Below, in pieces: positions 1 through 9,360 of a DNA stretch of 62,557 nt. A program made the position numbers and the translations under genes. The stretch lies in NCBI RefSeq assembly GCF_900168265.1, contig NZ_FVZF01000022.1, positions 1-62,557 on the forward strand. The letters run 5' to 3'. Below the pieces are notes generated by a model. It did no database searches and was not told the origin of the DNA. It saw nothing but the letters and a program-made list of their open reading frames with translations. Source of the DNA: Salegentibacter salarius (GTDB lineage Bacteria; Bacteroidota; Bacteroidia; Flavobacteriales; Flavobacteriaceae). How positions within the stretch are numbered: the first letter of the stretch is position 1; each line of letters begins with the position of its first letter.

Positions 1-27
1 GGTCTTAAATACTGCTTTGGCTTTCAT
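1..27 (-). CDS. possible 5' end of a gene leaving the window
   Basis: A minus-strand ATG at 27-25 opens a frame reading MKAKAVFKT to the window edge. It lies beyond the glyA terminator and is on the same strand. Nine residues are too few to name a family, and chance is a real alternative. Confidence 0.25.
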
Positions 28-68
28 TACATGAAAATACTAAAAACCAGAAAATAATACAACAAAAA

Positions 69-90
69 AGGCTGCCTTTTCAGACAGCCT
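69..90 (-). terminator. intrinsic terminator of glyA
   Basis: Read on the minus strand, AGGCTGTC pairs with GGCAGCCT (one G-T pair) and is followed by a run of six T. It lies 26 nt past the glyA stop codon. Confidence 0.7.
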
Positions 91-115
91 CTTTCAAGTA
101 TAAGTTTTATGCTTT

Positions 116-1390
116 TTACACTTTAAAAAGTGGTTTTCCCTTCATCATAGCTTTTACTTCATTTTTCACAGCTTCCAACTCACTATCATTATCAATATTA
201 GTGATCACACGCTCAATAAAGTCTACAATTTTAGGCATATCAGCTTCTATCAATCCGCGTGTTGTGACTGCCGCAGTACCAATTCTAATTCCTGAAGTCA
301 CAAATGGCGATTTATCGTCAAAAGGCACCATATTTTTATTTACCGTGATTTCAGCTTTACTTAAAGCTTCCTCTGCTTCTTTTCCACTTACATCTTTATT
401 TCTTAGATCAATAAGCATACAGTGATTATCGGTTCCACCGGAAATAACCTCATAACCTTTATCCATAAAAGCTTCGGCCAGTTTCGCTGCATTCTTTTTA
501 ACCTGTACGGTGTAATGCAAAAACTCATCGGTTAAGGCTTCTCCAAAAGCAACCGCTTTTGCAGCGATAATATGCTCTAAAGGCCCACCCTGGTTTCCGG
601 GGAAAATTCCGCTGTTAAGCAAAGTAGACATTTTTTTAAGATTCCCGTTTTTCAATTTTTGTCCAAATGGATTTTCGAAATCTTTACCCATCATAATAAT
701 TCCGCCACGAGGCCCACGAAGGGTTTTATGTGTCGTTGAAGTTACGATATGACAATGCGGCATTGGATCGCTAATTAAGCCTTTGGCGATTAGACCGGCT
801 GGATGGGCGATATCGGCAAGTAAAATTGCCCCTACACTATCGGCGAGCTCTCTAAATCTTTTATAATCTATTTCTCTTGAATATGCCGATGCTCCGGCGA
901 TAATCATTTTGGGTTTTTCCTTTTCGGCTATTTCAGCAACCTGGTCGTAATCTATAAGTCCGGTTTCTTTATCTACTCCGTAAAAAACAGGATTGTAAAG
1001 TTTTCCAGAGAAATTTACAGGAGAACCGTGCGTTAAATGCCCACCGTGAGAAAGATCAAATCCTAAGAATTTATCTCCCGGATTTAAACATGTATGAAAT
1101 ACAGCCGTATTTGCCTGGGAACCCGAATGTGGTTGCACATTAGCATATTCAGCATTAAATAATTCTTTTAAACGATCTATGGCCAGTTGCTCAACTTTAT
1201 CTACCACTTCACAACCGCCGTAATAGCGTTTGCCCGGGTAGCCTTCAGCATATTTATTGGTAAGAACAGAGCCTGCAGCTTCTAAAACCTGCTCGCTTAC
1301 AAAGTTTTCGCTGGCAATTAGCTCAAGTCCATTTAGTTGGCGTTCTTTTTCTTCCGCAATTAAATTAAAAATTTCGGTGTCTCGTTGCAT
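116..1390 (-). CDS. glyA: serine hydroxymethyltransferase
   Basis: This cytosolic PLP enzyme interconverts serine and glycine with tetrahydrofolate and is the main source of one-carbon units. At 424 aa it has the usual family length. The N-terminal substrate region contains IASENF (about residues 25-30) and [13 protein letters not shown]. The PLP lysine is K222 in [13 protein letters not shown]. The ATG at 1390 is supported by a -7 box just upstream at 1417-1424. The gene is monocistronic: its own terminator follows, and fahA diverges from it. The identification is secure because all signature motifs are intact. Confidence 0.97.
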   Translation of the reverse strand: MQRDTEIFNLIAEEKERQLNGLELIASENFVSEQVLEAAGSVLTNKYAEGYPGKRYYGGCEVVDKVEQLAIDRLKELFNAEYANVQPHSGSQANTAVFHTCLNPGDKFLGFDLSHGGHLTHGSPVNFSGKLYNPVFYGVDKETGLIDYDQVAEIAEKEKPKMIIAGASAYSREIDYKRFRELADSVGAILLADIAHPAGLIAKGLISDPMPHCHIVTSTTHKTLRGPRGGIIMMGKDFENPFGQKLKNGNLKKMSTLLNSGIFPGNQGGPLEHIIAAKAVAFGEALTDEFLHYTVQVKKNAAKLAEAFMDKGYEVISGGTDNHCMLIDLRNKDVSGKEAEEALSKAEITVNKNMVPFDDKSPFVTSGIRIGTAAVTTRGLIEADMPKIVDFIERVITNIDNDSELEAVKNEVKAMMKGKPLFKV

Positions 1391-1416
1391 CTCAAAAGTT
1401 TACGTTAAATATTCCT

Positions 1417-1424
1417 CAAAAGTA
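1417..1424 (-). promoter_or_regulatory. -7 promoter box for glyA (TAnnTTTG type)
   Basis: Minus-strand TACTTTTG fits the Bacteroidota -7 consensus TAnnTTTG, 27 nt before the start codon. I see no good -33 TTG at the usual spacing. Confidence 0.45.
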
Positions 1425-1456
1425 AGAAATACATTCGGTTAATAACAGGAAAATAA

Positions 1457-1464
1457 TATATTTG
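1457..1464 (+). promoter_or_regulatory. -7 promoter box for fahA
   Basis: TATATTTG matches TAnnTTTG, 37 nt before the ATG at 1501. An in-frame TTG at 1462 lies inside this box, which argues against using that TTG as the start codon. Confidence 0.5.
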
Positions 1465-1500
1465 GATTCATTAGATTTCTTAATAAAAACAAAAAATTAT

Positions 1501-2790
1501 ATGCCTATTACAGCTAACGACCCAAATAGAAAAACCTGGTTGGAAACCTCGGAAAACACCGATTTCCCTATTCAGAATATTCCTTTTGGGGTATTCCTAA
1601 CCCGGGACGATGTAATTACCATAGGCTCCCGTATTGGAGACTTTGCCATAGACCTAGGTGCTTTGCATCAATTGGGCTATTTTGAAGGAATTCCATTAAC
1701 CGATGATATATTTTTACAGGACACCCTAAACGACTTTATCTCTGACGGAAAAAAGACCTGGCGACTGGTACGTAACCGTATCGCCGATATTTTTGATGCA
1801 AATAATGAGAAATTAAGAGATAACGAAGAGCATAGAAGCCGTGTGCTTTTTACGCTAGATGAAATTGAAATGCAAATGCCGGTTCAGGTTGGTGATTACA
1901 CCGATTTCTACTCTAGTAAGGAACACGCTACCAACGTAGGAACAATGTTTCGTGATCCAGACAACGCATTATTGCCAAACTGGCTACACATTCCTGTAGG
2001 TTATCACGGAAGAAGTTCTTCTATAATTCCAAGTGGAATTCCTGTTCACAGGCCACAGGGACAAACCAAACCAAAAGATTCTGATACTCCAGTTTTTGGA
2101 CCTTCAAAAAGAGTAGATTTTGAAGTTGAAATGGCCTTTATAACCACAGATGCGAATGTTTTGGGAGAGCCAATTCCAATAGACGAGGCCGAAGATTATA
2201 TCTTTGGAATGGTATTGTTTAACGACTGGAGTGCCAGAGATATTCAAGTTTGGGAATATGTGCCTTTAGGTCCATTCCTGGCGAAGAACTTTGCTTCTTC
2301 TATTTCCCCGTGGATTGTTACTTTAGATGCTTTAGAGCCTTTTAGAACTGAAGGACCTAAACCTGAAGTAGAATTATTTCCATATTTACAGAGTACAGGT
2401 AAGAAAAGCTTTGATATTAACCTTGAAGTTTCCCTGAAACCTGAAAATTCTGAAGAAACACCGCTGGCAAAAACCAATTTCAAGCATATGTATTGGAATA
2501 TGAGTCAGCAGTTAGCTCATCATACTGTTAACGGTTGCCCGGTAAATTCTGGAGATATGATGGCTTCGGGAACTATTTCAGGGAAAACCCCAGATAGCTA
2601 TGGTTCTATGTTAGAACTTTCCTGGAAAGGTGAAAAACCAATTAAACTTAAAGACGGAAGCGAACGTAAGTTTATTGAGGACAATGATACGGTAATCATG
2701 CGCGGGTATTGCGAAAGCGAAGGCCGTAGAATTGGTTTTGGTGAAGTAAGCAGCCAATTATTGCCGGTTTTTGAACCTAAGAAAAAATAG
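1501..2790 (+). CDS. fahA: fumarylacetoacetase
   Basis: Fumarylacetoacetase hydrolyses fumarylacetoacetate to fumarate and acetoacetate, the last step of tyrosine/homogentisate catabolism, in the cytosol. The start is placed at ATG 1501, giving 429 aa that begin MPITANDPNRKTWLE, the family's typical N-terminus. An upstream in-frame TTG would add 13 residues but falls in the promoter. The N-terminal domain is followed by the FAH fold with YHGRSSSI, the acidic metal-binding residues around FEVEMAF, and DWSARDIQVWEY. No other homogentisate-pathway gene is in the window, so the gene stands alone. A MITE-like repeat follows 31 nt after the stop. Confidence 0.95.
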   Translation: MPITANDPNRKTWLETSENTDFPIQNIPFGVFLTRDDVITIGSRIGDFAIDLGALHQLGYFEGIPLTDDIFLQDTLNDFISDGKKTWRLVRNRIADIFDANNEKLRDNEEHRSRVLFTLDEIEMQMPVQVGDYTDFYSSKEHATNVGTMFRDPDNALLPNWLHIPVGYHGRSSSIIPSGIPVHRPQGQTKPKDSDTPVFGPSKRVDFEVEMAFITTDANVLGEPIPIDEAEDYIFGMVLFNDWSARDIQVWEYVPLGPFLAKNFASSISPWIVTLDALEPFRTEGPKPEVELFPYLQSTGKKSFDINLEVSLKPENSEETPLAKTNFKHMYWNMSQQLAHHTVNGCPVNSGDMMASGTISGKTPDSYGSMLELSWKGEKPIKLKDGSERKFIEDNDTVIMRGYCESEGRRIGFGEVSSQLLPVFEPKKK

Positions 2791-2820
2791 ATTCCTTGGT
2801 GATATCTTTTTTACCAAAAA

Positions 2821-2948
2821 AGGCTGTTTGAAAAGTTATTCAAGACGTCATCCTGAACTTGTTTCAGGATCTAATTTGATGGAATTAATCACAAGTTAGA
2901 AGCTGAAATAAATTCAGCTTGACGGCGATAAAACTTTTCAAACAGCCT
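2821..2948. repeat. nested palindromic MITE-like element (family A with terminal inverted repeats)
   Basis: Perfect 17-bp terminal inverted repeats AGGCTGTTTGAAAAGTT (2821-2837 and 2932-2948) enclose two inverted family A halves. One runs CGTCA...CTAA (2846-2874) and its mirror TTAGA...GACG (2896-2924). Each half contains its own small hairpin (CTGAA / TTCAG). A diverged relative is at 34458-34594. It contains no ORF. Confidence 0.85.
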
Positions 2949-2999
2949 TATATATTTTTAATTAAGAGCCTCTAGTTGAAGTTAGCTTTAAAACTTATT

Positions 3000-3239
3000 T
3001 TACTTTTTTTTATTAGTTTTCTCCTTTTGCGCTTGATCCATAAACTCCCGTTCTTCACGAGCACTGGCCTTTTCAGAATTTTCTGATTTCTTTTTGGCTT
3101 TTTTGTCTTTGGATTCCTTCTTTTTATCAGCTTCCTTTTGTTTCAAATCTCGAAACTCATCCTGTTCCCTGTTAGCGTCTTCCTCTTTTAAAGACTCCCA
3201 ATTTTCTTCCAGTTTTTTTATATCCTCTTTTTTGGCCAT
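3000..3239 (-). CDS. small Lys/Glu-rich coiled protein, unknown function
   Basis: This is a 79-aa protein composed largely of Lys, Glu, Asp and Ala, with no hydrophobic segment and no signal peptide. It is predicted to be helical or disordered. It begins MAKKEDIKKLEENW and ends in a lysine run. I do not recognise a named family. Such short charged proteins are common in Flavobacteriaceae. It lies about 90 nt downstream of the bacilliredoxin gene on the same strand and could be cotranscribed. The low-complexity composition means chance coding cannot be fully excluded, although the clean frame and the ATG favour a real gene. Confidence 0.6.
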   Translation of the reverse strand: MAKKEDIKKLEENWESLKEEDANREQDEFRDLKQKEADKKKESKDKKAKKKSENSEKASAREEREFMDQAQKEKTNKKK

Positions 3240-3332
3240 TGCAATTTATTTAATTGATTTCATTACTTAAAAGATACAAAGGCAAATCGATCGAAATTGA
3301 ATTGAAAGCAACTTTAACAGGATTTTATCGGC

Positions 3333-3722
3333 TTAGCTTATCTCTTCCAATTTCGCAGCATCTATATCCTGGTGGGATGCATGATGTACTACTTCTTCAT
3401 TTTGCAAAATAATAAACTGCGGACTTTCATGCCTTACATTTAATTCCTCGGCAACCGCGTTAGAAACATCCCGATGCTTTCTCAAATCCAGAAAATAAAG
3501 TTTCGTATTTTCATTTTCCTCAAACTGACTTTCGAAATTCCTTAACACCATTTTACTGATTCCACAACTGGTAGAATGCTTAAAAATACCAACAAGCTTA
3601 TCATTAGATTCCTCTTTGGCTATAGTTATTTGATCTTTATCGGTTAAATCTGTCCATGGAAAAGACGACTTTTCTTTCGTCTCATCTCCGTCACTTTTAA
3701 ATATTTTATCTAGTAATCCCAT
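3333..3722 (-). CDS. ytxJ: bacillithiol-system monothiol bacilliredoxin (YtxJ/BrxC family)
   Basis: This 129-aa thioredoxin-fold protein of the YtxJ (DUF2847) family is expected to remove bacillithiol from S-bacillithiolated proteins in the cytosol. The single conserved active-site cysteine is C53 in FKHSTSCGISKMVL, where the CxxC second cysteine is replaced as expected for a monothiol enzyme. The C-terminal half carries VRHESPQFI, with the conserved cis-proline region. Its presence predicts bacillithiol synthesis (BshA/B/C) elsewhere in the genome, as is known for Bacteroidota. The N-terminus (about 20 aa) is polar and variable. Family identification is good; the physiological substrate is unknown. 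Confidence 0.85.
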   Translation of the reverse strand: MGLLDKIFKSDGDETKEKSSFPWTDLTDKDQITIAKEESNDKLVGIFKHSTSCGISKMVLRNFESQFEENENTKLYFLDLRKHRDVSNAVAEELNVRHESPQFIILQNEEVVHHASHQDIDAAKLEEIS

Positions 3723-3905
3723 AGTTAATTTTCTTTCGTATAAAATTAATTCTTAATAAATTTAATCTGCTCCTCAATTCAAAAATATTTTTAGAAATTT
3801 TAACCCAAGTGTCAATTTGGCGTTAAATTCAGAATAAAACCGGTCATTTTGTCTTAATGTTTTAATGGTATATCAATTGCTCTATTCTTCTCAAAAACAA
3901 CAACT

Positions 3906-6512
3906 ATGAACTTCAACAATTTTACTATAAAATCCCAGGAAGCCATCCAACAGGCTCAGCAGCTTGCTCAGGAAATGGGACATCAGCAAATTGAGAACGA
4001 ACACATTTTTAAAGCAATAAGTATTGTAGACGAAAATGTAGCTCCTTTTTTATTGAAAAAACTAAATATTAACGTCAGCCTTTTTAACGATATTCTGGAT
4101 AAAACTTTACAAAGTTTTCCAAAAGTTAGCGGCGGTGATATTGTCCTTTCTCGCGAGGCCGGGAAGGCTGTCAACGAAGCTTCTACTATCGCAAAAAAAA
4201 TGAAAGATGAGTATGTTTCTATAGAACATCTTATTCTGGCTATTTTTAAATCTTCAAGTAAAGTGGCTCAAATCTTAAAAGATCAGGGAGCAACTGAGAA
4301 ATCCTTAAAAGCAGCGATAGAAGAATTGCGAAAAGGCGATCGGGTAACTTCGCAAAGTGCTGAAGAAACCTATAATTCACTTGATAAATACGCCAATAAT
4401 TTAAACCGAATGGCTGAAGAGGGAAAATTAGATCCTGTGATTGGCCGCGACGAAGAGATTCGTAGAATTTTACAGATCCTTTCCCGAAGAACCAAAAACA
4501 ACCCAATGTTAGTTGGAGAACCGGGAACTGGTAAAACTGCCATTGTCGAAGGTTTGGCGCATAGAATTATTGCCGGTGATGTACCAGATAATCTTAAAGA
4601 CAAGGTAATCTACAACCTGGATATGGGCGCCCTTATTGCCGGTGCAAAATATAAAGGTGAGTTTGAAGAACGCCTTAAAGCGGTGATAAAAGAAGTAACC
4701 TCTAGCGATGGAAATATCGTATTATTTATAGATGAAATCCATACACTTGTAGGTGCCGGTGGCGGCCAGGGCGCTATGGATGCAGCGAATATTTTGAAAC
4801 CTGCTCTGGCTCGTGGTGAATTGCGTGCTATTGGCGCCACTACTTTAGATGAATATCAAAAATATTTTGAAAAAGACAAAGCGCTGGAAAGAAGGTTTCA
4901 AAAAGTAACGGTAGATGAACCTGATACTGAAAGTGCAATTTCCATTTTACGCGGAATTAAAGAGAAATATGAAACCCACCATAAGGTTAGAATCAAAGAT
5001 GAAGCAATTATCGCAGCGGTAGAATTATCGCAACGTTATATTACAAACCGGTTTCTACCAGATAAAGCTATAGATTTAATGGATGAAGCGGCTTCTAAAC
5101 TGCGTATGGAGATCAACTCTAAGCCTGAGGAACTGGATGTTTTAGACAGGCGGATAATGCAGCTGGAAATTGAAATTGAAGCTATTAAGCGTGAAAAAGA
5201 TGAAGCTAAATTAAAAGTGCTTCGAGCCGAATTAGCTAATCTAAAAGAAGACAGAAACGAGTTGCACGCACGCTGGCAGAATGAAAAAGGTGTGGTAGAT
5301 AATATCCAGAATTTGAAATCTGATATTGAAAACTTTAAAGCGGAAGCCGAACGCGCCGAGCGTGAAGGTGACTATGGAAAGGTAGCTGAAATTCGCTACG
5401 GAAAAATAAAAGAAGCCCAGGAAAAACTGGAAGAACTGCAAAAAACCGTAGCCGAGAATCAGAATGAAAAATCCCTGATCCAGGAAGAAGTAACAAACGA
5501 AGATATTGCTGAAGTTGTAGCTAAATGGACCGGAATTCCGGTGACCAAGATGTTACAAACCGACCGCGAAAAATTATTAAAACTTGAAGATGAGTTGCAT
5601 AAACGTGTGGTTGGCCAAAACGAGGCTATAATCGCAGTAAGTGATGCAGTGAGAAGAAGTCGCGCCGGTTTACAAGATCAAAAAAGACCAATTGGTTCTT
5701 TCTTATTCCTGGGAACAACAGGAGTTGGAAAAACCGAGTTGGCTAAAGCGCTAGCAGAATACTTATTCGATGACGAATCTGCAATGACGCGAATTGATAT
5801 GAGCGAATACCAGGAAAGACATTCGGTGAGTCGTTTGGTAGGAGCGCCTCCGGGATATGTTGGTTACGATGAAGGTGGCCAGCTTACTGAAGCTGTTCGT
5901 AGAAAACCATACTCCGTAGTACTTTTGGATGAAATTGAAAAAGCCCACCCAGATACTTTCAATATCTTATTGCAAGTGTTGGATGAAGGAAGGTTAACCG
6001 ATAATAAAGGACGCCTGGCAGATTTTAAAAACACGATTATCATCATGACTTCCAATATGGGAAGCCATATAATCCAGGAGAAATATGATAATATGAAAGA
6101 CCTGGATACCGCAATGGAATCTGCTAAAACAGAAGTGCTGGCCTTGCTGAAACAAAATGTAAGACCTGAGTTTATAAACAGGATAGACGATATTATTATG
6201 TTTAGTCCTTTAACACAAAAAGATATCAGAAAAATTGTTTCCCTTCAGCTTAAAGGCGTTAAGAAGATGCTGGAGAAACAGCATATTGTTCTTGATGCTA
6301 CCGATGAAGCAATTAGTTTCCTTGCCAGTCGCGGTTTTGATCCGCAATTTGGTGCAAGACCGGTAAAAAGAGTAGTTCAGCGGGAAGTTTTAAATAAACT
6401 ATCTAAAGAAATTCTCGCTGGCAATATTAAAACCGACAGCATCATTCTGATAGATGAATTTAACGAAGAGTTGGTATTTAGAAATGAAACCAACCCGGTA
6501 GAAACAACATAA
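3906..6512 (+). CDS. clpB: ATP-dependent disaggregase ClpB (Hsp104 family)
   Basis: ClpB is a hexameric AAA+ chaperone that, with DnaK/DnaJ, threads aggregated proteins through its pore. At 868 aa it is full length. It has an N-terminal Clp-N domain (about 1-145), a first AAA+ module with Walker A GEPGTGKT (about residue 203) and Walker B LFIDEIH, a coiled middle domain (about 400-530, Glu/Lys rich), and a second AAA+ module with GTTGVGKT (about residue 602) and [13 protein letters not shown]. The middle domain separates ClpB from ClpA/ClpC. I do not see a CIRCE element. The 5' leader (about 180 nt from the divergent ytxJ) is AT-rich. A strong bidirectional terminator follows. Confidence 0.97.
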   Translation: MNFNNFTIKSQEAIQQAQQLAQEMGHQQIENEHIFKAISIVDENVAPFLLKKLNINVSLFNDILDKTLQSFPKVSGGDIVLSREAGKAVNEASTIAKKMKDEYVSIEHLILAIFKSSSKVAQILKDQGATEKSLKAAIEELRKGDRVTSQSAEETYNSLDKYANNLNRMAEEGKLDPVIGRDEEIRRILQILSRRTKNNPMLVGEPGTGKTAIVEGLAHRIIAGDVPDNLKDKVIYNLDMGALIAGAKYKGEFEERLKAVIKEVTSSDGNIVLFIDEIHTLVGAGGGQGAMDAANILKPALARGELRAIGATTLDEYQKYFEKDKALERRFQKVTVDEPDTESAISILRGIKEKYETHHKVRIKDEAIIAAVELSQRYITNRFLPDKAIDLMDEAASKLRMEINSKPEELDVLDRRIMQLEIEIEAIKREKDEAKLKVLRAELANLKEDRNELHARWQNEKGVVDNIQNLKSDIENFKAEAERAEREGDYGKVAEIRYGKIKEAQEKLEELQKTVAENQNEKSLIQEEVTNEDIAEVVAKWTGIPVTKMLQTDREKLLKLEDELHKRVVGQNEAIIAVSDAVRRSRAGLQDQKRPIGSFLFLGTTGVGKTELAKALAEYLFDDESAMTRIDMSEYQERHSVSRLVGAPPGYVGYDEGGQLTEAVRRKPYSVVLLDEIEKAHPDTFNILLQVLDEGRLTDNKGRLADFKNTIIIMTSNMGSHIIQEKYDNMKDLDTAMESAKTEVLALLKQNVRPEFINRIDDIIMFSPLTQKDIRKIVSLQLKGVKKMLEKQHIVLDATDEAISFLASRGFDPQFGARPVKRVVQREVLNKLSKEILAGNIKTDSIILIDEFNEELVFRNETNPVETT

Positions 6513-6534
6513 ACTTTAAATTATTAAGCATAAA

Positions 6535-6564
6535 AAAAGGCTGGGAAAATTTTCCCAGCCTTTT
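6535..6564. terminator. bidirectional terminator between clpB and the CsbD gene
   Basis: A 15-bp perfect palindrome (AAAAGGCTGGGAAAA and its complement, no loop spacer) is followed by T-rich sequence. The two flanking genes converge on it. Confidence 0.9.
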
Positions 6565-6584
6565 CTCTTTTTCATAGGTGTAAA

Positions 6585-6770
6585 TTACATCCTATCAATT
6601 TCTTTTTTTAATTCTTCCTTAGATCTACCGGTTTTTTCCTGTAGACGACCTAGCATTTCATCAAACTTTCCTTCAGAATAAGTGGTGTCATCATCGGTTA
6701 CATTGCCATATTTTTGTTTAAACTGGCCTCTAACTTGTTTCCACTTTCCTTCTAACTGATCTTCATTCAT
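6585..6770 (-). CDS. CsbD family stress-response protein
   Basis: This 61-aa protein starts MNEDQLEGKWKQVRGQFKQK, the hallmark of the CsbD family, followed by the conserved DDDTTYSEGKFDEMLGRLQEKTG and a basic/acidic tail. CsbD proteins are small, cytosolic, mostly alpha-helical and induced by general stress in Bacillus (sigma-B). Their biochemical function is unknown. The gene is alone, converges on clpB, and shares a terminator with it. It is intact and of normal length. Confidence 0.9.
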   Translation of the reverse strand: MNEDQLEGKWKQVRGQFKQKYGNVTDDDTTYSEGKFDEMLGRLQEKTGRSKEELKKEIDRM

Positions 6771-6865
6771 AATAATTGGTTTTAGGTGTTAATTATAAAT
6801 CTAAGATACAAGATGACTCCCGCGTAAACTCTCAAGAAATTCCCATAATTCTCTTAAGGATTTGT

Positions 6866-6873
6866 TATTTTTG
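6866..6873 (+). promoter_or_regulatory. -7 promoter box for the 6891 lipoprotein operon
   Basis: TATTTTTG fits TAnnTTTG, 17 nt before the ATG. No convincing -33 element is visible. Confidence 0.4.
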
Positions 6874-6890
6874 ACAATTAAAATCCTTCA

Positions 6891-7988
6891 ATGAAAAAGT
6901 CCCTTTTACTACTTGTTACGCTTACCACATTATTTAGTTGCGCCACCACCAAAAAGATTGACGAAACCAATTTAAACCTACGCTATTTAGACGATGTGGT
7001 TATTCCCCAAAATCTTGAAATTGGCGGAACCAGGGTAGGAGGACTTTCTGGTATAGATTACCACAAGGGGAATTATTATTTGGTGTGCGACCAGCCTTCT
7101 AATCCAAGAATTTATAAGGCCGAAATTCCACTAATTAATCGTTCTATAGATACTGTTTTAATCAAGGAAGTAATTAAGCTGAATAAAGAGGAAGATTTTT
7201 ACAACAAACACACTCCAGATTTAGAGGGAATTAGATTTGAACCTGAAAGTGGAACACTGGTTGTTTCTGCTGAAGGTTCTATCCAAAATGGCAAAGACCC
7301 TTCGGTCTTTCAAGTTTCCACCGAAGGTGATTTTCTTTCGGCTTACGAAATTCCGAATTATTTTAAAGCTTCAGGAGAACAAAAACCAAGAAACAATGGA
7401 GTTTTTGAAGGAATAGCTGAAAGTTTTGATAAATCTGGCTATTGGGTAGCGATGGAACTTCCGCTAGAAAAAGATGGCCCAAAACCAAAAATATATTCCA
7501 CCAACTCACCTATTAGAATCACCAAATTCAATAAAAAGTCACAGTCAGCTGAAAGTCAATTCACTTATAAATTAGATGGAATATCCAAATTACCCATTAA
7601 CTGGTTTGCTGTGAATGGCGTGACAGAGATATTAGAATATGCAGAAGGTAAATTCCTGGTTTTAGAACGTGCTTATTCTGCAGGATACGGTTCTAACGGG
7701 AATACGGTGAAGATCTTTGATGTAGATACTTCAGAAGCGACCAACACTTTAGAGATTGAAAACCTCAGCAAAAGCAATTATCAAAATGCTGAAAAAAGAC
7801 TGGTTTTCGATTTTAAGTCGGTCAAAAAATTTCTAACGAAAGAAACCATTGATAATATTGAGGGAATGACCTTTGGCCCTGAGTTACCTAACGGGAAAAA
7901 ATCTTTAATCCTGGTTTCAGACGATAATTTTAGTAGCTTTAGTGAACAAATCACCCAATTTATTCTTTTAGAACTGGAAATCAATTAA
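6891..7988 (+). CDS. lipoprotein, esterase-like activity of phytase family
   Basis: This 365-aa protein has a signal peptide and a lipobox around C17 (LFSCATTKK), so it is probably an envelope lipoprotein. The mature part resembles the 'esterase-like activity of phytase' (Phytase-like) family: GGTRVGGLSGIDYHKGNYYLVCDQ, then DLEGIRFEPESGTLVVSAEG, GVFEGIAESFDKSGYWVAMEL, and near the C-terminus NIEGMTFGP with LILVSDDNFS. These regularly spaced E-G-I/M motifs suggest a beta-propeller with metal or phosphate ligands. Substrate and activity are unproven. It is followed after only 3 nt by a histidine-phosphatase-family lipoprotein, so the pair probably acts together on an extracytoplasmic phosphorylated compound (inference). 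Confidence 0.8.
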   Translation: MKKSLLLLVTLTTLFSCATTKKIDETNLNLRYLDDVVIPQNLEIGGTRVGGLSGIDYHKGNYYLVCDQPSNPRIYKAEIPLINRSIDTVLIKEVIKLNKEEDFYNKHTPDLEGIRFEPESGTLVVSAEGSIQNGKDPSVFQVSTEGDFLSAYEIPNYFKASGEQKPRNNGVFEGIAESFDKSGYWVAMELPLEKDGPKPKIYSTNSPIRITKFNKKSQSAESQFTYKLDGISKLPINWFAVNGVTEILEYAEGKFLVLERAYSAGYGSNGNTVKIFDVDTSEATNTLEIENLSKSNYQNAEKRLVFDFKSVKKFLTKETIDNIEGMTFGPELPNGKKSLILVSDDNFSSFSEQITQFILLELEIN

Positions 7989-7991
7989 GTT

Positions 7992-8534
7992 ATGAAACGC
8001 TATTTTTTAATATTAAGTCTTATTCTTTTAACCTCCTGCAATTTTGGAGATAAAGAACCTTCGGAAATTATGGATGATGCTAAAAAGCCTTCAGAAGAAA
8101 TAACCACATATTATTTTATTCGTCATGCTGAAAAAGATACCACAGATACAGCGAATAAAGATCCAGAATTAACTGAAACCGGCATAAAAAGGGCGCAAAA
8201 CTGGACCAAAACCTTTAAAGACATTGATTTTGATCTAATCTATAGTTCAGATTATAAACGCACCGTAAATACTGCGAAACCAATTGCGGAAGATCAAAAT
8301 AAAGAAATAAAATTCTACGATACTGAAAAACTCAACGAAAAGGATTTTCAGAAAAACACAAAAAACAAAACGGTTTTGGTAGTTGGCCACAGCAACCTTA
8401 ACCCGGAATGGGTAAATTATATTCTAGGAAAGAAAAAATACCAGGATTTAGATGAAAGCGTATATGGAAGTCTTTTTATAGTAACTATTCATCCTAATGG
8501 AGACCGCACTTCGCAGGTTTTATATTTTGATTAA
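7992..8534 (+). CDS. histidine phosphatase family lipoprotein (phosphoglycerate-mutase-like)
   Basis: This 180-aa protein has a lipoprotein signal (LLTSCNFGD, C16). The catalytic phosphohistidine motif is in YYFIRHAEKD, followed by the LTETGIKRAQNW helix. IYSSDYKRTVNTAKP supplies the second arginine, and VVGHSNLNPEW supplies the C-terminal catalytic histidine. This is a short SixA-like histidine phosphatase fold. It begins 3 nt after the phytase-like gene and is translated with it. Cell location is the periplasm or outer-membrane surface. The substrate is unknown; small phosphomonoesters are the family default. Confidence 0.85.
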   Translation: MKRYFLILSLILLTSCNFGDKEPSEIMDDAKKPSEEITTYYFIRHAEKDTTDTANKDPELTETGIKRAQNWTKTFKDIDFDLIYSSDYKRTVNTAKPIAEDQNKEIKFYDTEKLNEKDFQKNTKNKTVLVVGHSNLNPEWVNYILGKKKYQDLDESVYGSLFIVTIHPNGDRTSQVLYFD

Positions 8535-8575
8535 ATAAACAGGGATAAAACATAATTATAGTTTGATTCGCCCCC

Positions 8576-9243
8576 TTAAAAGGAAAATCCTATCCCAATA
8601 TTATAAATTAATCCCTTATAGATCATATCAAGGAAACCACTATCCGCATCTAAATTTAATTCCTGATTTTCTGAAGTGCCGTCTTCATATTCCACTCGTA
8701 TGGGAAACTGGAAGGAAAAGGATTGAAGGCGTAACCTACTTCTGGCCTAAAATAGAAGAAGCCACCCCACTTCGCCCCCGCTTTGATGTTAACTGAATTA
8801 TTAGAAAAATCTAAATAACCATCTCCGGTGGCACCGTTTTCATTTTCAGCAAAATTTGGCAAGTTTCCGTTTAAACCATAATTTGCATAACTTATTCCGG
8901 CATATAAACCTTTTCCCGGTTTAAAAAAGTAGTAATTAATACCTGCTTCAAAATAATCGAATTCCTGTTCCATAATCTCCGCCCCTTCCTCTGTATCAAA
9001 CCCGAAGTCCCCGCTATCCATATTTATTTTAGAATAATCTGCACTTATGGCGAATTTTCTTTTCAGTAGCGGAAGCACATATTCTCCGTTTGCACTTATA
9101 AGATTTGGAATACCAGATTTAACCCCGATACGGAAAGGTCTCACATTTTCAAATTCATTTTCTACCTGTGTTTGCTGACCAATTGAAGTTGATGTGATCA
9201 ATAAAGCGAAAGCCATAAGAAGTATTGACGAAAAGTTCTTCAT
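8576..9243 (-). pseudogene. outer-membrane beta-barrel protein gene with a 1-nt frameshift near its 3' end
   Basis: From ATG 9243 the frame encodes a signal peptide (cleavage near SIGQQTQ) and alternating beta-barrel strands (GIKSG..., YFEAGINYYFF, GLYAGISYANYG, FFYFRPEVGYAF). The frame then degenerates into a 15-residue out-of-frame tail stopping at 8656. If one base is restored near 8699-8701 (a CCC run), the reading continues IRVEYEDGTSENQELNLD and ends GLIYNIGIGFSF, a classic barrel C-terminal strand with terminal Phe, stopping at 8576. The repaired length is exactly 223 codons. So a single-base deletion truncated the gene, or the base is a sequencing error. Function is unknown beyond an outer-membrane porin-like fold. 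Confidence 0.75.
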
Positions 9244-9360
9244 CGTTAAATTATTAGTAAATCATTAGTTTTTCAAAGCTATAAATTAGTATCTAACAGA
9301 ACAATACCGCTTTTAGGGTGTTTTTTTCATATATTGTAATGGCTGAAAAAATAGACTTTT

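Noticed and set aside
1462..1500. TTG start extending fahA by 13 codons
   Set aside because: The TTG lies inside the -7 promoter box, and homologues start at MPI-ANDPNRK (ATG 1501).
8563..8796. Plus-strand 77-aa frame
   Set aside because: It is the antisense of the frameshifted barrel gene's 3' end and has no family features.
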